Assembly (NCBI GenBank): GCA_949128115.1
Contig: OX421967.1
Span: forward strand, 6,376,070-6,440,069
Reading direction: 5' to 3'
Source: Anaspis maculata
Lineage: Eukaryota; Arthropoda; Insecta; Coleoptera; Scraptiidae
DNA length: 64,000 bases
A model generated the notes under the pieces. It was given only the letters and a program-made list of their open reading frames with translations. It was not told the DNA's origin and did not search any database. Below, in pieces: positions 32,601 through 45,800 of this stretch (its first letter is position 1; each line of letters begins with the position of its first letter). The translations under genes and the position numbers were made by a program.

Positions 32601-34870
32601 AACGGAGTAAAGCTTTATAAATTATTTTTTAATTCAACGAAAAAGTGAATAGCGAGTGCATTCAAACAACTTGCGTGGAAAGCTAAAGCTTGATTTACAC
32701 AACAAAGGCTACGGTAAGCAATTAGGCATGGTATAGCATTCGCATGTTAGTAAAGCTTCATATATTATTCTTTAATCTAACCAAAAAGTGAAAAGCGAGT
32801 GCAATGAAATAACTCGCCTGGAAAGCTGAAGCCTAATTCACATGAGAAAAGCTACGGTAGGAAGCATGCGTAGCTTTTGCCAAGTTTCAACTGGACGACT
32901 CGCGTTATGAACAACTAATAAAGCTTCTTTCACATCATGTTCAAGGCCTAGTGCAAAATTAAAAGCGAGTGCTTCCAAACAAGTGGCGTGAAAAGATGAA
33001 GCTTGATTCACATTAAAAAAGCTATGGTAGGAAATACGCGTGGCTTCCGCAAAATTTCAACTGGGCAACCCGCGTGATGAACTAAAGCTTCTTTCACATC
33101 GTGTTTGAGACCTAGTAAAATAAAAAGTGGAGCGGCGGTGGCCGAGTGGTTTTGGTGTTGCCACGCCAAGCCAGTCGTGATCTACCGCGCGGGTTCGAAT
33201 CCCGCCTCGTCCATGGATATTTTGTGTTGTCCGATTTGTTCCAAAAATTGTTCCGACCTTACTATGCCATATCTGCACCTGTCTGACTACAGCGGTTACA
33301 GAAAAAATGGATTTCTGACTACAGAGTTGAGTGCTATCGGAGTACTGTGGCCTCACATAGTTGACGGTAGGCAATTCAAGAATAATTGAGGACGTGTACC
33401 AAAAAACCCACTGAATGTCCCGTCGACGCTAATAACCTTGTGGTTGATGCGTCGTAAAACATTCAATAAAAAAAAAAAAAAAAAAAAAAAAAAGCGACTG
33501 CTTTCAAACAACTCGCGTGAAAAGCTCAAGCTTGATTTAATGAGAAAAGCTACGGTAGGAGCCTTGCGCAAAGTTTCAAATGGACAAGTCGCGTGATGAA
33601 CTAAAGCTTCTTTCACATCATGTTCAAAACCTAGTGCAAAATAAGAAGAAACTAGTGCTTCTAAACAACTCGGTTGAAAAGCTGAAGCTTGATTTACATG
33701 AAAAAAGATACGGTAGGAGACTCGGTAAGAGACATGCGTAGCATTCGCGAAGTTCCAACTGGACGACTCGCATGAATGAACTGAAGCTTCTTTCACATTA
33801 TGTTCAAGACCTAGTTCAAAGTAAAAAGCGAGCGCTTCTAAATAACTCGCGTGGGAAGTTTAAGCTTCATTCACATAAGAAAAGCTAGGAGCCTTGCGCA
33901 GCTTTTGACAAATTCTAACTGGACGACTCGTATTAATGAACTAAAAGCTTCTTTCACATCATGTTCAAGACCTAGTTCTGAATGAAAAAGCGAGTGCTTC
34001 TGAACAATTCGCATGAAAAGCTTAAGCTTGATTTACGTTACAAAAGCTACGGTAGGAAACATGCGTAGCTTTAGCAAAGTTTCAAGTAAACGACGACTCG
34101 CATGAATGAACTGAAGCTTCTTTCACATTATGTTCAACACCTAGTTCAAAGTAAAAAGTGAGTGCTTCTCAATAACTCGCGTGGAAAGCTAAAGCTTGAT
34201 TCACATAAGAAAAGTTACGGTAGGAGCCTTGCGCAGCTTTAGCTAAAGCTAAAGCTTGATTTACATAATAAAGGCTACGATAAGCATGGTATAGCATTCG
34301 CGTGCTTTACTGGACGATATGATTAACGAAATAAAGCTTTGCGTATTATTCTTCAATCTAACGAAAAAGCGAAAAGCGAATGCAATCAAGCAAGTCGCGT
34401 AAAAAGATAAAGCTTGATTTACAAGTAGGTACATGAAAAAAGGCTACCGTAGGCATGGTACAACATTCGCGTGTTTTACTGGACAACATAATCAACGAAG
34501 TAAAGCTTCATTTACTATTCTTTAATCCAACGAAAAAGTGGATTGCGAGTGCATTTAAACAACTGAAGTGGAAAGCTAATGCTTGATTTACTTAACAAAG
34601 GCTACCGTAGGCACGGTATAGCATTCGCGTGTTTCACTGGAGAACATGATTAACCGAGTGATTAACGAAGTAAAGCTCCATTTATTATTCGATAATCCAA
34701 CGAAAAAGTGAAAAACGAGTGCATTCAAACAACTCTCGTGGAAAGCTAAAGCTTGATTTACACAAAAAAGGCCGTACCGTAGTGGGCATTCGCAGCTTTC
34801 GCTAATTTCCATTGGACGACTAAAGCTTCTTTCACATGATTTTCAAAACCAAAAGCCAAGGGAAGAGCGA
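29690..34870. repeat. Dimeric AAGCTT tandem array upstream of FAR
   Basis: About thirty units of some 160-185 bp. Each has two related halves: one with ACTCGCGTGGGAAGCTAAAGC, TTGATTCACAT, and one with ACTCGCATTAATGAACTAAAG, CTTCTTTCACATCATG. Both halves thus share ACTCGC...AAAGCTT..TTCAC. Between them lie GCTACGGTAGGAGC and CAACTGGACGACTC. The array starts about 150 bp upstream of the first FAR coding exon. It is interrupted by a SINE at 33128. Confidence 0.92.
33128..33493 (+). mobile_element. tRNA-derived SINE
   Basis: The tRNA-like head has an A box TGGCCGAGTGG (33139-33149) and a B box GGTTCGAATCC (33192-33202), spaced as in a long-variable-arm tRNA. The acceptor arm does not pair, so this is not a working tRNA gene. 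A unique body of about 230 bp follows, ending AAAACATTCAATAAAA and a 26-base A tract. The AAGCTT array resumes immediately. Its TAAAAAG target makes a duplication hard to separate from the A tail. Confidence 0.9.
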
Positions 34871-37085
34871 AAGTAACAAAAAAAATTGACAAAAAAAGAA
34901 ATAGAAAAAAAAGATAGGAAAAGAAACCAGGAAGAAGAATAAGAGGAGATAAGAAAATAACGAGGAAAATAATAAAAATGGTGCAAAATATAACAAAAAA
35001 ATGGGAAAATAAAGAACGGAAAGACTAGGAAATTATTTTGCTAAAAATTGGGGAGAGAAAACCAGAAAAATGGAGAAAGAAAGAAAATTGAGGAAAAAAA
35101 AACATGAAGAAATTTTTTTTCGAAAGTTGAAATGAAATATCCCTTATCTCTAAAAATGAGCTCTTTCAATGATGACTTCGCCAAAGGTAGAAGAACAGAA
35201 GAAAAATGTCGTAAAAAAAAAAACAACTCACCATTTGATGTCTGGAAAAAGAACTGTAGCAATGGAACCAAATGGATACAAAATTCAACACCTTATCACA
35301 AAAAAATCAAGACAATAAAGTGAATTGAACGAAGAATGTGGCACAAAGAGAACAATAAGAAAATAATAATAATAGAGACAATTACTTTCGAATCTTGATT
35401 CTTTCGCGACAATCAAGATTGGAATGAAATGGGAAGAAAACGAGACTCGAGACTCGGCCACCACTAGGTACTTGAAGGTAATGACTTGTTATACAATTTT
35501 GCATAATACCAATAGCCGAGTACCAATAACGTGCAATTTGGAACGCTTCAAACGCACGGTTCAAGCGAGAAATGGTAGGGGACAAGCGGGGCGAAGGGAA
35601 CGAGGGGATAATCCGCTCTTTTGCAAATTACAAATCAAGTCCATTGTTGCCAACTGCACGTGAATGTATCATTTAATCTTCAGGCTTGATTTGCTGTTTA
35701 TCCGAAGAACCGAGCGAAGAACGTAAGTTTGAGACTTTTTTTTAATGCAAAAGTCTCAGACTTGTCTTTCTTTTGTAAAAGCAAATGTCGTCTGAAAATT
35801 ATGATAAGCTTGCGTGCAGTTGGCAATAGTGTTCTGAAGCTCTGATCCTCAACCGTTGACCAGTTTACCCAACAAGCTGACGTTCCCTATTTAAATAATA
35901 AGCAGGGTTTAATAATTTATTAGTCTCGAATTCAATGAATTCGATGAGATATCTTGAAGATAAGATAACTTCTTCAATAGGTTTGATAAAAAGAAACGAA
36001 GAAATTAAAATAACCTCACGTTCTTCATAATGGCTTTTCCGTGTCTGTGAATTTATTAGCTATCCAGTACAACGGTAATCAGTGTTGGTACTTATTATGA
36101 CAAAGGTTACTACAGAAGTTCCAGTTTCTTTTGCTTCGTTATGTCTTCAGTCTGAATAATTTTATAGTCTTCATCACAATAAACTGGAAAGTGCATAAGC
36201 ATTGAGTAATTCTTGGTCGGCAATAATTGTTATTAGATGCCAAAGAAGCAGTAGGTAATAATTAATTCACATCAGAACTAGCGAGAAAATTATTCTACAG
36301 CAGGCACCTGTAGTACCTGCGCTTACACCTACCTGAGAGAAGACTTTCACCTTCTTTTGCGAGCTGAAAAATACGGAATGCATATTTCATATCCATACAA
36401 CAGGTACCATTTGTTTATTATGAGATTTTCAAGCGTTATGTAACAACAATCAACGTACTACTTACCCATATAACCAGCTCATAAGCCCGCTGTGTGCCTA
36501 GGTACACCTCTACCTATAGCAGTATAGGTGAATAGTGCACCTACCTGGTACTTTCTTCTCAATCTTGCAATAATTATTGCTATATCGTACAAGACTAAAT
36601 TGCCAGAAGATTTTTTCCAACAATTGAAAAGTCATCACACGCACAATGATAAATTGTTATTTAGCATTACACAATGTTAGATATGTATAGGATCGGTATG
36701 GTAGCAGATCTAGGTATGCTGTATATTTATGTACTTGGTAGGTAGAATGTAGCGGATTAGTTATTAAAAACTACATTAAACTTAAAAATCTTCCACTGAA
36801 ATAATAATTGTATATTACGACGAATCGATCTGATACGCTCAATTTTAGTTAACGTTTTTCAAGCAATTCCTTTTAATTCACAAAAGTTTATATAATAAAT
36901 ATTGATAGGTAACTTCACCAATTACCTAAGTACCTACCTGTTATTTTCACGTGCAATCTAGAGCACGTTGTACTGTGTTAATTTAATAATTTTCGATCCC
37001 AATTTTATAATGTTCTATTACCGAACAATACGTTAGCCAATAGAGATAAATGTGGCATTACTCATTGTTGAAGATAACGGTTTAG
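34871..37085. other. AT-rich intergenic sequence
   Basis: 34870-35340 is purine-rich low-complexity sequence (GAAAAAA-type runs). 35400-37080 looks single-copy, with scattered TACCTACC microrepeats. I find no gene, tRNA or element. A 5' exon or promoter of FAR could be here but cannot be recognised. Confidence 0.5.
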
Positions 37086-37150
37086 CGCATAACAGCGCGC
37101 GTCTCCCAAAGCTCAAACGGCCAACCAAGCATTTCTCCCGAACGCGCGTT
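37086..37150. repeat. Inverted flank of array V, left copy
   Basis: GCGCGTCTCCCAAAGCTCAAACG and following sequence to GCATTTCTCCC are matched in inverse orientation near 41955-42032. Confidence 0.75.
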
Positions 37151-37194
37151 TTAATAGATTTCAATTTTTTTGACCACTTCTTCTGTTGGCTCTT

Positions 37195-37400
37195 CAAATA
37201 GTGATCACAACAAAATTTGTTTAGTTAAAATCGGTTGAGAAACGCCAAAGTTATGCCGAACGAAAAGTTTCCGAAAAATTATCACTTGAAAAAAAAAACA
37301 GCATTTTGGTCTTACCACCCAAGTGTTCTGTTAGCTCTTCGAAAATGAACCGTAACAAAATTTGTTTCATTAAAATCGGTTGAGAAATACCCAAGTTACG
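37195..37400. repeat. Short direct repeat
   Basis: CAAAATTTGTTTAGTTAAAATCGGTTGAGAAA near 37210 recurs with few changes near 37355. Each is preceded by a GTTGGCTCTTC/GTTAGCTCTTC match. Confidence 0.75.
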
Positions 37401-37799
37401 GTAGTCAAAATTGTGATGTAGATACGATAACTTTTTCAAAAAACCAGTGGCGTTTTCTCATACTCTCAAGTACATCAGATTTTTTTCAGTGTTCGTCAAG
37501 TATTCAACTGAAAGAGTATTTTGGCTTCGTTTCAAACGTTTACTCCAATTGTCAAGTGTCAAAATTCCAAAACTTGGAAGGTTTGCTAGTGGCGTTTTTT
37601 CAATTTCACTTATATCTCAGAAATTCTTTCTGATTCGACCATTGCTCGACTTCTGGAATCAATTCAGTCAGTTGTGATGTGAAAATTTTGATTAAATTCT
37701 GTGCATCTGAAAATTTCGGAGGTTGAAAAACCTTTTTTACTATACATGTTGCGATTTACTGACTATCTCACGTTGAAAATTGTCTCTGCATGATCAGCG

Positions 37800-40700
37800 G
37801 TGCGCTAGAGCCAGAGTCGGTATTACAGTTTCCTGTAATTCTAGCATTCACTTCTTCTGAGCACATCGAGTGGTACCTCTGAGAAAAGCGCTGGCCAAGC
37901 TCATCACAAATCTATAATTTTTTTCCCAAATTTTTCGTATATGACACATGATTTTCAAGTTATTGAGCTAAATTATCAATTTTAATCTGACATTGGAGCT
38001 TTAAAGCGGCATAAAACTCGGATAATTCAAAAACAAATTCATTTTTGAGCTTGAAAAGTATGTTGGAGTAATCCTGCAGTGTCAGTTGTGCTCTAGCATA
38101 GAAGCCGGTAATACAGTTTCCTGCAATTTCAACGTTAACATCTCTGAATTTCAATAATTTACCCCAGTTATGAAAAAATATAGCGTTTTTCGAATTTTAT
38201 CCAAAAAATTTGCAATAAAAACAATTGACTTGATGAAAATAAGGCCAAAAGCATGCTCTCTAGGAGCTGAAACATTTATCATAAACAATTTTTACTTGAT
38301 TTGAAAGGTTAAGGAGGTGAACAACTGTTTTTCCAGCAAAATTCTTGCTCAAGTGAGCTTTTCAAGTGCTAAAACCAACTCCAGCTTTGTCAATTCCGCG
38401 TTATAACGAAAGTCGGTAATACAGTTCTCCATAATATTGGCACTGGCATTGTTCAATTCCAATGACGAATCCTGAATCAGAATTATAGCTTCATAATAAG
38501 TAGGTTCGGAGCAATCGCCGATAGAAAGCAAGTGATTCTATCAAAATTAGGCTATATCACGCTTTTTGATGGCTGTCAAGAGCCCAATTTTGGGTTTTTC
38601 CGAAATATACCGAGTGACACCTCTAAAGAACGCTCTTTAGAAGCACGTCACGAATTTTTCAAGCATTTCACATCAAAAAGTATTTTAACTTGTTTTATCA
38701 CCCAAAATCCTTGTTTTTCTAGAAAAAATCACATTTAGCGCGGCCTGACGGAGCGTTCACAAATTTTTGATAGAAAAATACCGATTTGAAGGCTACATAT
38801 CTTTGAGAGAAGTCGAACTGGAGCGATAGCACCATGGCTGGTAATACAGTTTTCTGTAATTTTGAGGTTAGTTTCTATAGATTTCAATGATTCATGTCAA
38901 TTATTATCTCTATCATTTTTCTAATTGATTTTGGCAGGCAAGTGTTGAATTACCCCGTCAAAATCAGACTAAAATCAGCCCTAAATGCCCCGTCAGAAGC
39001 CAAATTTAATTTTTTTCGAAACGTATCGAGTGACACCTCTAATAAGAGCTGTATTAGAGCACGTCCCAAATGTGTCACGCATTTCCCAAAATACTTTCAA
39101 CCCAGTTTTTCAAGGTTGAATGAGTAAAAATCCGAGTTTTCCTTCAATTAATCACCTGTAGCCCATCCCAGCGAAGCATTTTCCACATTAAGATTACAAT
39201 AATATCGATTTGAGAGCAAAAGATTGTTGGGGAAAGTTGAATCGAAGCGATAGCGCCAGAGTCGGTAATACAGTTTCCTATAATTTTGACGTGTACTTGC
39301 TCAGATTTGAGAAACTCACCCCAATCACGATTCCTAGCTTTTTTTTTGATGATCGAAGCCAATAATTTTACAATGGCCCTGTCAAAATCAGGCCAAAACA
39401 AGCTAAAAGCCGCAAAAATAAGTCTCAGTTTTTCCAAAAGATTCCGAGTGGCACCTACCTCTAATTGGAGTGCTTTTGAAGCACGTTACACTATTGGAGA
39501 GCACTTCATAAAACGTTTTTTTCAACCCTATTTTCAACGACTGAATAGGCCGAAAGCTGAATTTTGCTGGAAAAAATCATCTAGCCCGTCCCAACATTTT
39601 TGTTTTCTCCGTTTGCCACATTTTTATACAGAAATACCCATTTGAAACCAAAATATTCTTGAAAAAAAGTTGAATCACATCGATAACGATGAAGTCGGTA
39701 ATACAGATTCCTGCGATATTGACATTTACGTTGTTAGATTTCATTCATATTTCCCAATCACAATTTATAGCGTTGTTTAATTTATTTCAGCCAAATATTG
39801 TTCAAGTTCCCTGTCGAAATCAGGTTAAAATCAAGCCCAAAAGCCCCGTCAGCTGTCTAATTTTCACTTTCTTCACAACATACCTCTCTGAATAAAGATC
39901 TTTTGATCCTTAAAAAGATCTTCTTCCAAAAAAAAGTTCAATCGAAGTGATAACGCTCGAGTCGGTAATACAGTTTCCTGTAATTTTGACGTCTGCTTCC
40001 TTGGATATCAATGATTCGTCCCAAAGACGCTTCATAGCGTTCTTTCAAGTAATTTTAGCCCAACTTTTCAATTATCTATTGCCTTGTAAAAATCAGGCTA
40101 AAATCGAGCGTAAAAGTTATAGGCCGTTGACAAGTTGAACAATTTTTTCACCGAGTCTTTGGAAAACATACCGAGTGACACCTCTAATTGAAGATCTTTT
40201 TGAGAACGTTACAATTGTTGTAAGCATTTTACAAAACAAATCCTTCAGCACAATTTATTGCGGTTAAATGAACCAAAAGCCAAGTTACCATTGAAAACAT
40301 TATCTGTGGCCTATCCCAACGAAGTGTTTAACCCCATTTCCACCCAAAAATACTCATTTGGAAGCAAAAGATTGCTGAAAAACGTTGAATCAAAGCCATA
40401 ACACCAAAGTCGGTAATACAGTTTCCTGTGATTTTTACATTTACCTTGTTAGATTTGATCATTTGTTGCCAATTACAATTTATAGCATTTTTTCAAGTAA
40501 TTTCAGCCAAATATCCAGTCGAAATCAGGCTGGAATCGAACCTGAAAGCCCCGTCAGAGGTCCAATTTTCACTTTTTCGAAAACACACTGATTGATACCT
40601 TTGAGAAAAGCTCATTTGAAGCCCATTACAAATTGCGTCAAGCATTTCACAAACAAGTAATTTTTACCCATATTATTACGGATTGAATCGGCCAAATATC

Positions 40701-41880
40701 TTGTTTTTAATGAAAAAAGTACCCACAGTGCCTCCTAGAGTCCTAACGACGCGTTTTTCACATTTCCATTCAAATGTGCCGTTTCGTAAGCAAAATATTG
40801 TTAAAAAAATTTAAATCGAAGCGCCGGAGTCGGTAATACAGTTTCCTGTGGGCCAAAATCAGAGTTTTCCTTCAAAAAATCACCTGTAGGCCATCCCAGC
40901 GGAGCATTTTCCACATTCCAATCACGACAATACCGATTTGAAAGCAACAGATTGTTGGAAAAAGTTGAATCGAAGCCATAGCTCCAGAGTCGATAATACA
41001 GTTTCCTGTAATTCTGACGTTTACTTCCTTAGAATTCGATGATTATTCCCCATAATGATTTCTGACGCTATTCTAAGTTACTCAAGAAAGCAATTGTTCA
41101 CTTGCTTTGTGAAAAAGTGGACCGAAATGACACTTGAAGACCTGCAAAGGCCCAATTTCGTTTTTTCCTAAACACGTCGAGTGACACCTCTAAAAAAGTT
41201 CTTTTGAAGCACGTTGTAACTGTGGCGAGCATTTTACAAAACAAATCCTCTTAACCCAATTTATTACGGTCAAGTGAACCAAAAACAGAGTTTTCAACCA
41301 AAACATCATTTGTGGCCCATCCCAACAAAGTATTCACCACTTGTCCACCCAAAAATACTTATTTGGAAGCAAAAGGTTCTTGATAAACGTTGAATCAAAG
41401 CCATAGCACTAAAGTCGGCAATACAGTTTCCTGTGATTTTGACATTTACCTTGTTAGACCCCATTATTTGCTCTCAATTACAGATTCTAGCATTCTCCCA
41501 AGTATTTAAGATGAATATCCGGCCAAAATCAGGCTAAAATCAAGCCTGAAAGCCCCGTCAGAGGCCCAAATTTCACTCTTTCGAAAATATACCGATCGAC
41601 ACCTCCAAGAAAAGTTCATCTGAAGCACGTTACAAATTTTGTCCAAGCATTTCCAAAACAGGGAATTTCAAGTATGTAATTCTATTACAGTTCAATCAGC
41701 CAAATACCTTGTTTTTGATGAAAAAAGTACCTACAATGCCTCCAAACGGAGCGTTTTTCACATTTTCATTCAAAAATACCGATCTGGAAGCAAAATGTTG
41801 TTGAAAAAAATTAAATCGAAGCGAAAGCGCCGGAGTCGGTAATACAGTTTCCGGTGATTTTGACATTCATCTTGTTAGAT
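37800..41880. repeat. Array V, about 425-bp units
   Basis: The anchor GTCGGTAATACAGTTTCCTGT (and variants) occurs at about 37820, 38101, 38409, 38838, 39263, 39692, 39961, 40409, 40831, 40988, 41412 and 41836. Full spacings are 422-448 bp; the shorter ones are internal deletions. Each full unit also has CCGAGTGACACCTCTAA, a form of the AGAGGTGTCAC core on the opposite strand, followed by GAAGCACGTTACA. Confidence 0.9.
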
Positions 41881-41954
41881 TTCATTATTTCTTACCGGTT
41901 ACACGGGAATAAACACGGGTTGGAAGTTTGAATGTTGGGAGATCTGCGCGCTTG

Positions 41955-42032
41955 CACTACCTGTGGGGGAAATGCATTGTAGTACAAATTTCGGTCGGAC
42001 GTTTGAGCTTTGGGAGACTTGCGCGCCGTTAA
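41955..42032. repeat. Inverted flank of array V, right copy
   Basis: GGACGTTTGAGCTTTGGGAG, ACTTGCGCGCC and an upstream GGGGGAAATGCAT match the left flank at 37086-37150 in inverse. A second, weaker copy (TTGGGAGATCTGCGCGC) lies next to it at 41935-41952. Confidence 0.75.
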
Positions 42033-42894
42033 AATTTGTGGCATAATGAATCGTGGCGGTTTTTCCGTTGGGAAGTTTTCGAATTCGGACGATGCACTTT
42101 GGCTTGTCAAGTACGGATCCCGATTTTTTGCTAACGGTATTTTTTCATAAAAAAAAACATCCAAACAGCTAAAGCGAATTGCAAGAGCTGAATGGATTTA
42201 AAAGCCTGAAAAAAGCCTAATCCAAACATGTTAAGCTATACGAAGGGTGCCACTTGAAGAAATTGAGTTAGTACTGTAAAAATGCGACACCCTGTATAGC
42301 ACAAAATAAATTTACAAGCTACTCTTTGAGCTCCCGTTTGCAATGACCTTTGGCTTATTTCTCAGAGGCGCAGGTGCAATCGAGCTTTCCTAAATGACTC
42401 ACCCTGTATGCTCGCGTCTTGTATTCGAGCATATTCCAGCTTCTTCCAGAATGGCCTCGGAGGTTCTCGTCGCTTCCACTGTCGTTCCGGTGTACTCCAG
42501 CACTGGGCGCCAGGCCATCGCGGGGCACGTGCGGTGTACGGGTACAAATATCAAACAAAACTAGAGAACATCAAACGAAACAGCTCTTTTTTTAATAATA
42601 AAATCTAATGCTCATTACCAAGGATGACATTAAAATCCACAAATCATCGTCTCTGTATGTACACAACTTTCTTCATTTTCTTCTTCTTGTTCTTCTTCTG
42701 ATCGTTGTTGTTGTTGTTTTCCTTTTGTTTGAAGTGTTAAAAATCGAAAAGGAAAGGCGCTCGCGTTTCATTGTTTGTATACAAAAATAATCAAAAGTAA
42801 AGAAAAAATAACATAAAGCACACACTCGTTATCAAACACACACACACTGGAGTCAAATAAAGTTTTTTCTTCCTGGTTTTCTCCTTTCGAAATT
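42033..42894 (-). other. 3' flank of RECQL5
   Basis: No further coding exon is visible beyond the RECQL5 stop at 42895. There is a TTCTTCTTCTTG-type microsatellite (about 42676-42700) and a GC-richer patch at 42420-42550. Two ACCCTGTAT motifs (42290, 42400) are shared with transposon ends elsewhere in the window. ATTAAA on the minus strand (42592-42597) is a possible polyadenylation signal. Confidence 0.4.
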
Positions 42895-45800
42895 TTACAG
42901 CACGGTTTGTGATGTAATCTCGTCGTTTTTCTTCAAGAAATTCTCGACGTACTCTTTTATTTCTGTCTCATCTGAAACACAAAAATTTGAATCAGTTGAA
43001 ATTATTTTTGAATTATTGAATCAAAATAAATAAAATAAATAAAACCGAATTATAGAGAGTGGTCATATGAAAGGCCATACGATTATTTCTGAGGCAAATT
43101 CCAAAATCGCCACTAAAATATATCGAATTTTCGATTATTCAGGAGCAAATTGAAACGTCCATGAAAACTGTATGAAATTTTGGAATATGCTTGGCAAGAG
43201 CTTTCCTGAGGGGTATCACAAGGTACACTTCAATCGAATTCCATTTTCGAGGTCCTGAAGGAGACATTTTTCAAAAGTTATCAAAAGTATACCTTGTCGC
43301 ACTTCCACGAGTACCTATTTTTAACACGAGTTCTAGTATCCGATACAGATTTGGAGAGTCGCCTCATTGTAAGCCGTTATTTTGGATAATCTAGAGAAAA
43401 TTGAAAGGTTCATGAAAACTGTATGGAATTTTGAAATATTTTTGACAAGGGCTTTTCTGAGAGGTGTCACAACGTACACTTCAATCGAATTTCATTTTCG
43501 AGGTCCTGAAGGAGGCACTTTTCAAAAGTTACCAAAAGCATACCTTGTCGCACTTCCAAGAGTGCCTATTTTTGATACGAATTCAAATATTATTACAGAT
43601 TTAGAGAATCGCTTAATTTGAGCCGTTATTTCGGATTTTATCTGGAACAAACTGAAACGTTAATGAAAACTGTATGGAATTTTGAAATATTTTTGACAAG
43701 GGCTTTTCTGAGAGGTATCACAACGTACACTTCAATCGAATTTCATTTTCGAGGTCCTGAAGGAGGCACTTTACAAAAGTTACCAAAAGTATACCTTGTC
43801 GCACTTCCAAGAGTGCCTATTTTTGATACGAATTCAAATATTATTACAGATTTAGAGAATCGCTTAATTTAAGCCGTTATTTCGGATTTTATCTGGAACA
43901 AACTGAAACGTTAATGAAAACTGTATGAAATTTTGGAATATGCTTGGCAAGAGCTTTCCTGAGGGGTATCACAAGGTACACTTCAATCGAATTCCATTTT
44001 CGAGGTCCTGAAGGAGACATTTTTCAAAAGTTATCAAAAGTATACCTTGTCGCACTTCCACGAGTACCTATTTTTAACACGAGTTCTAGTATCCGATACA
44101 GATTTGGAGAGTCGCCTCATTGTAAGCCGTTATTTTGGATAATCTAGAGAAAATTGAAAGGTTCATGAAAACTGTATGGAATTTTGAAATATTTTTGACA
44201 AGGGCTTTTCTGAGAGGTGTCACAACGTACACTTCAATCGAATTTCATTTTCGAGGTCCTGAAGGAGGCACTTTTCAAAAGTTACCAAAAGCATACCTTG
44301 TCGCACTTCCAAGAGTGCCTATTTTTGATACGAATTCAAATATTATTACAGATTTAGAGAATCGCTTAATTTGAGCCGTTATTTCGGATTTTATCTGGAA
44401 CAAACTGAAACGTTAATGAAAACTGTATGGAATTTTGAAATATTTTTGACAAGGGCTTTTCTGAGAGGTATCACAACGTACACTTCAATCGAATTTCATT
44501 TTCGAGGTCCTGAAGGAGGCACTTTACAAAAGTTACCAAAAGTATACCTTGTCGCCCTTCTAAGAGTACCTATTTTTGATACGAATTCAAATATTATTAC
44601 AGATTTAAAGAATCGCTCAATTTGAGCTGTTATTTTACATTACCTGGAGCAAATTGAAACGTTCATGAAAACTGTATGGAATTTTGAAATATTTTTGGCA
44701 AGGGCTTTTCTGAGAGGTGTCACAACGTATACTTCAATCGAATTTCATTTTCGAGGTCCTGAAGGTAGCACTTTTCAAAAGTTACCAAAAGTATACCTTG
44801 TCGCACTTCCAAGAGTACCTATTTTTGATACAAATTTAAATATTATTACAGATTTAGAGAATCGCTTGATTTGAGCTGTTATTTTGGATTACCTGGAGCA
44901 AATTGGAACGTTCATGAAAACTGTATGAAATTTTTAAATATTTTTGGCAAGGGCTCTTCTGAGAGGTGTCACAACGTATACTTCAATCGAATTTCATTTT
45001 CGAGGTTCTGAAGGAGGCACTTTTCAAAAGTTACCAAAAGTATACCTTGTCGCACTTCCAAGAGTACCTATTTTTGATACGAATTCAAATATTATTACAG
45101 ATTTAGAGAATCGCTTAATTTGAGCCGTTATTTTGGATTACCTGGAGCAAGCAGGTTACCAATGGTTCATCTGAGAACTAGGTTTTTTCAATAAATCAAA
45201 CAATAAAGCCCCTCAGAAACCTTTGATTAAAAAACAAACCTTTGTCGATCAAAGCATGGCAAATGTTCCTGGCGGTACTCTTGAAAGTATCCCGGGACTC
45301 GAACCTCCTGTCCACGTAGGCCGGCGTCAGCAGCTTGACGACCAGATTCCCGATTTCGGCCTTTTTCATTTTTTGCTTGAGCGAAATTTTCTTGGGCAAC
45401 ACCGTCGTCGTCGTCGTCGATTCGCCGTTTTCCGATTTCTTTTCTTTGTTGTTGCTGCCGCTGCTGCTGTTACTGCTGTTGTTGGCGGTTTCTTTCTTGT
45501 CTTCGTCGTCCGCCTTGTCGCCGCCGGTCGGCTTCTCCTCGACCAGATCCAGAAACTTGCCGTACTCCTTCTCTATGGAAGACTCGCCGCCGTTGCCCTT
45601 GTTGTTGCCCTGGTCCTTGGACCGTTTCGCCTCGGCGTCGCCGTGGTGCCGCTTGCTGCTCGAACCGTGGTTGTGTTCGTGACGCCTCTTTTTCGATTCG
45701 TTCTTGGAATCCCTTGAATCCCTCGAATCCCTCCGTTTCTCATCGTTCCTTTTCGTTTTGTTTTTATTGTCGTCGTCGCTGCTGGAATCGTCGCCGAAAA

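Noticed and set aside
33057..33374. 105-codon minus-strand frame reading GRGGIRTRAV
   Set aside because: It is the antisense translation of a tRNA-derived SINE, a common false protein.
45223..45717. 164-codon plus-strand frame rich in leucine and valine
   Set aside because: It is antisense to the charged low-complexity RECQL5 exon.
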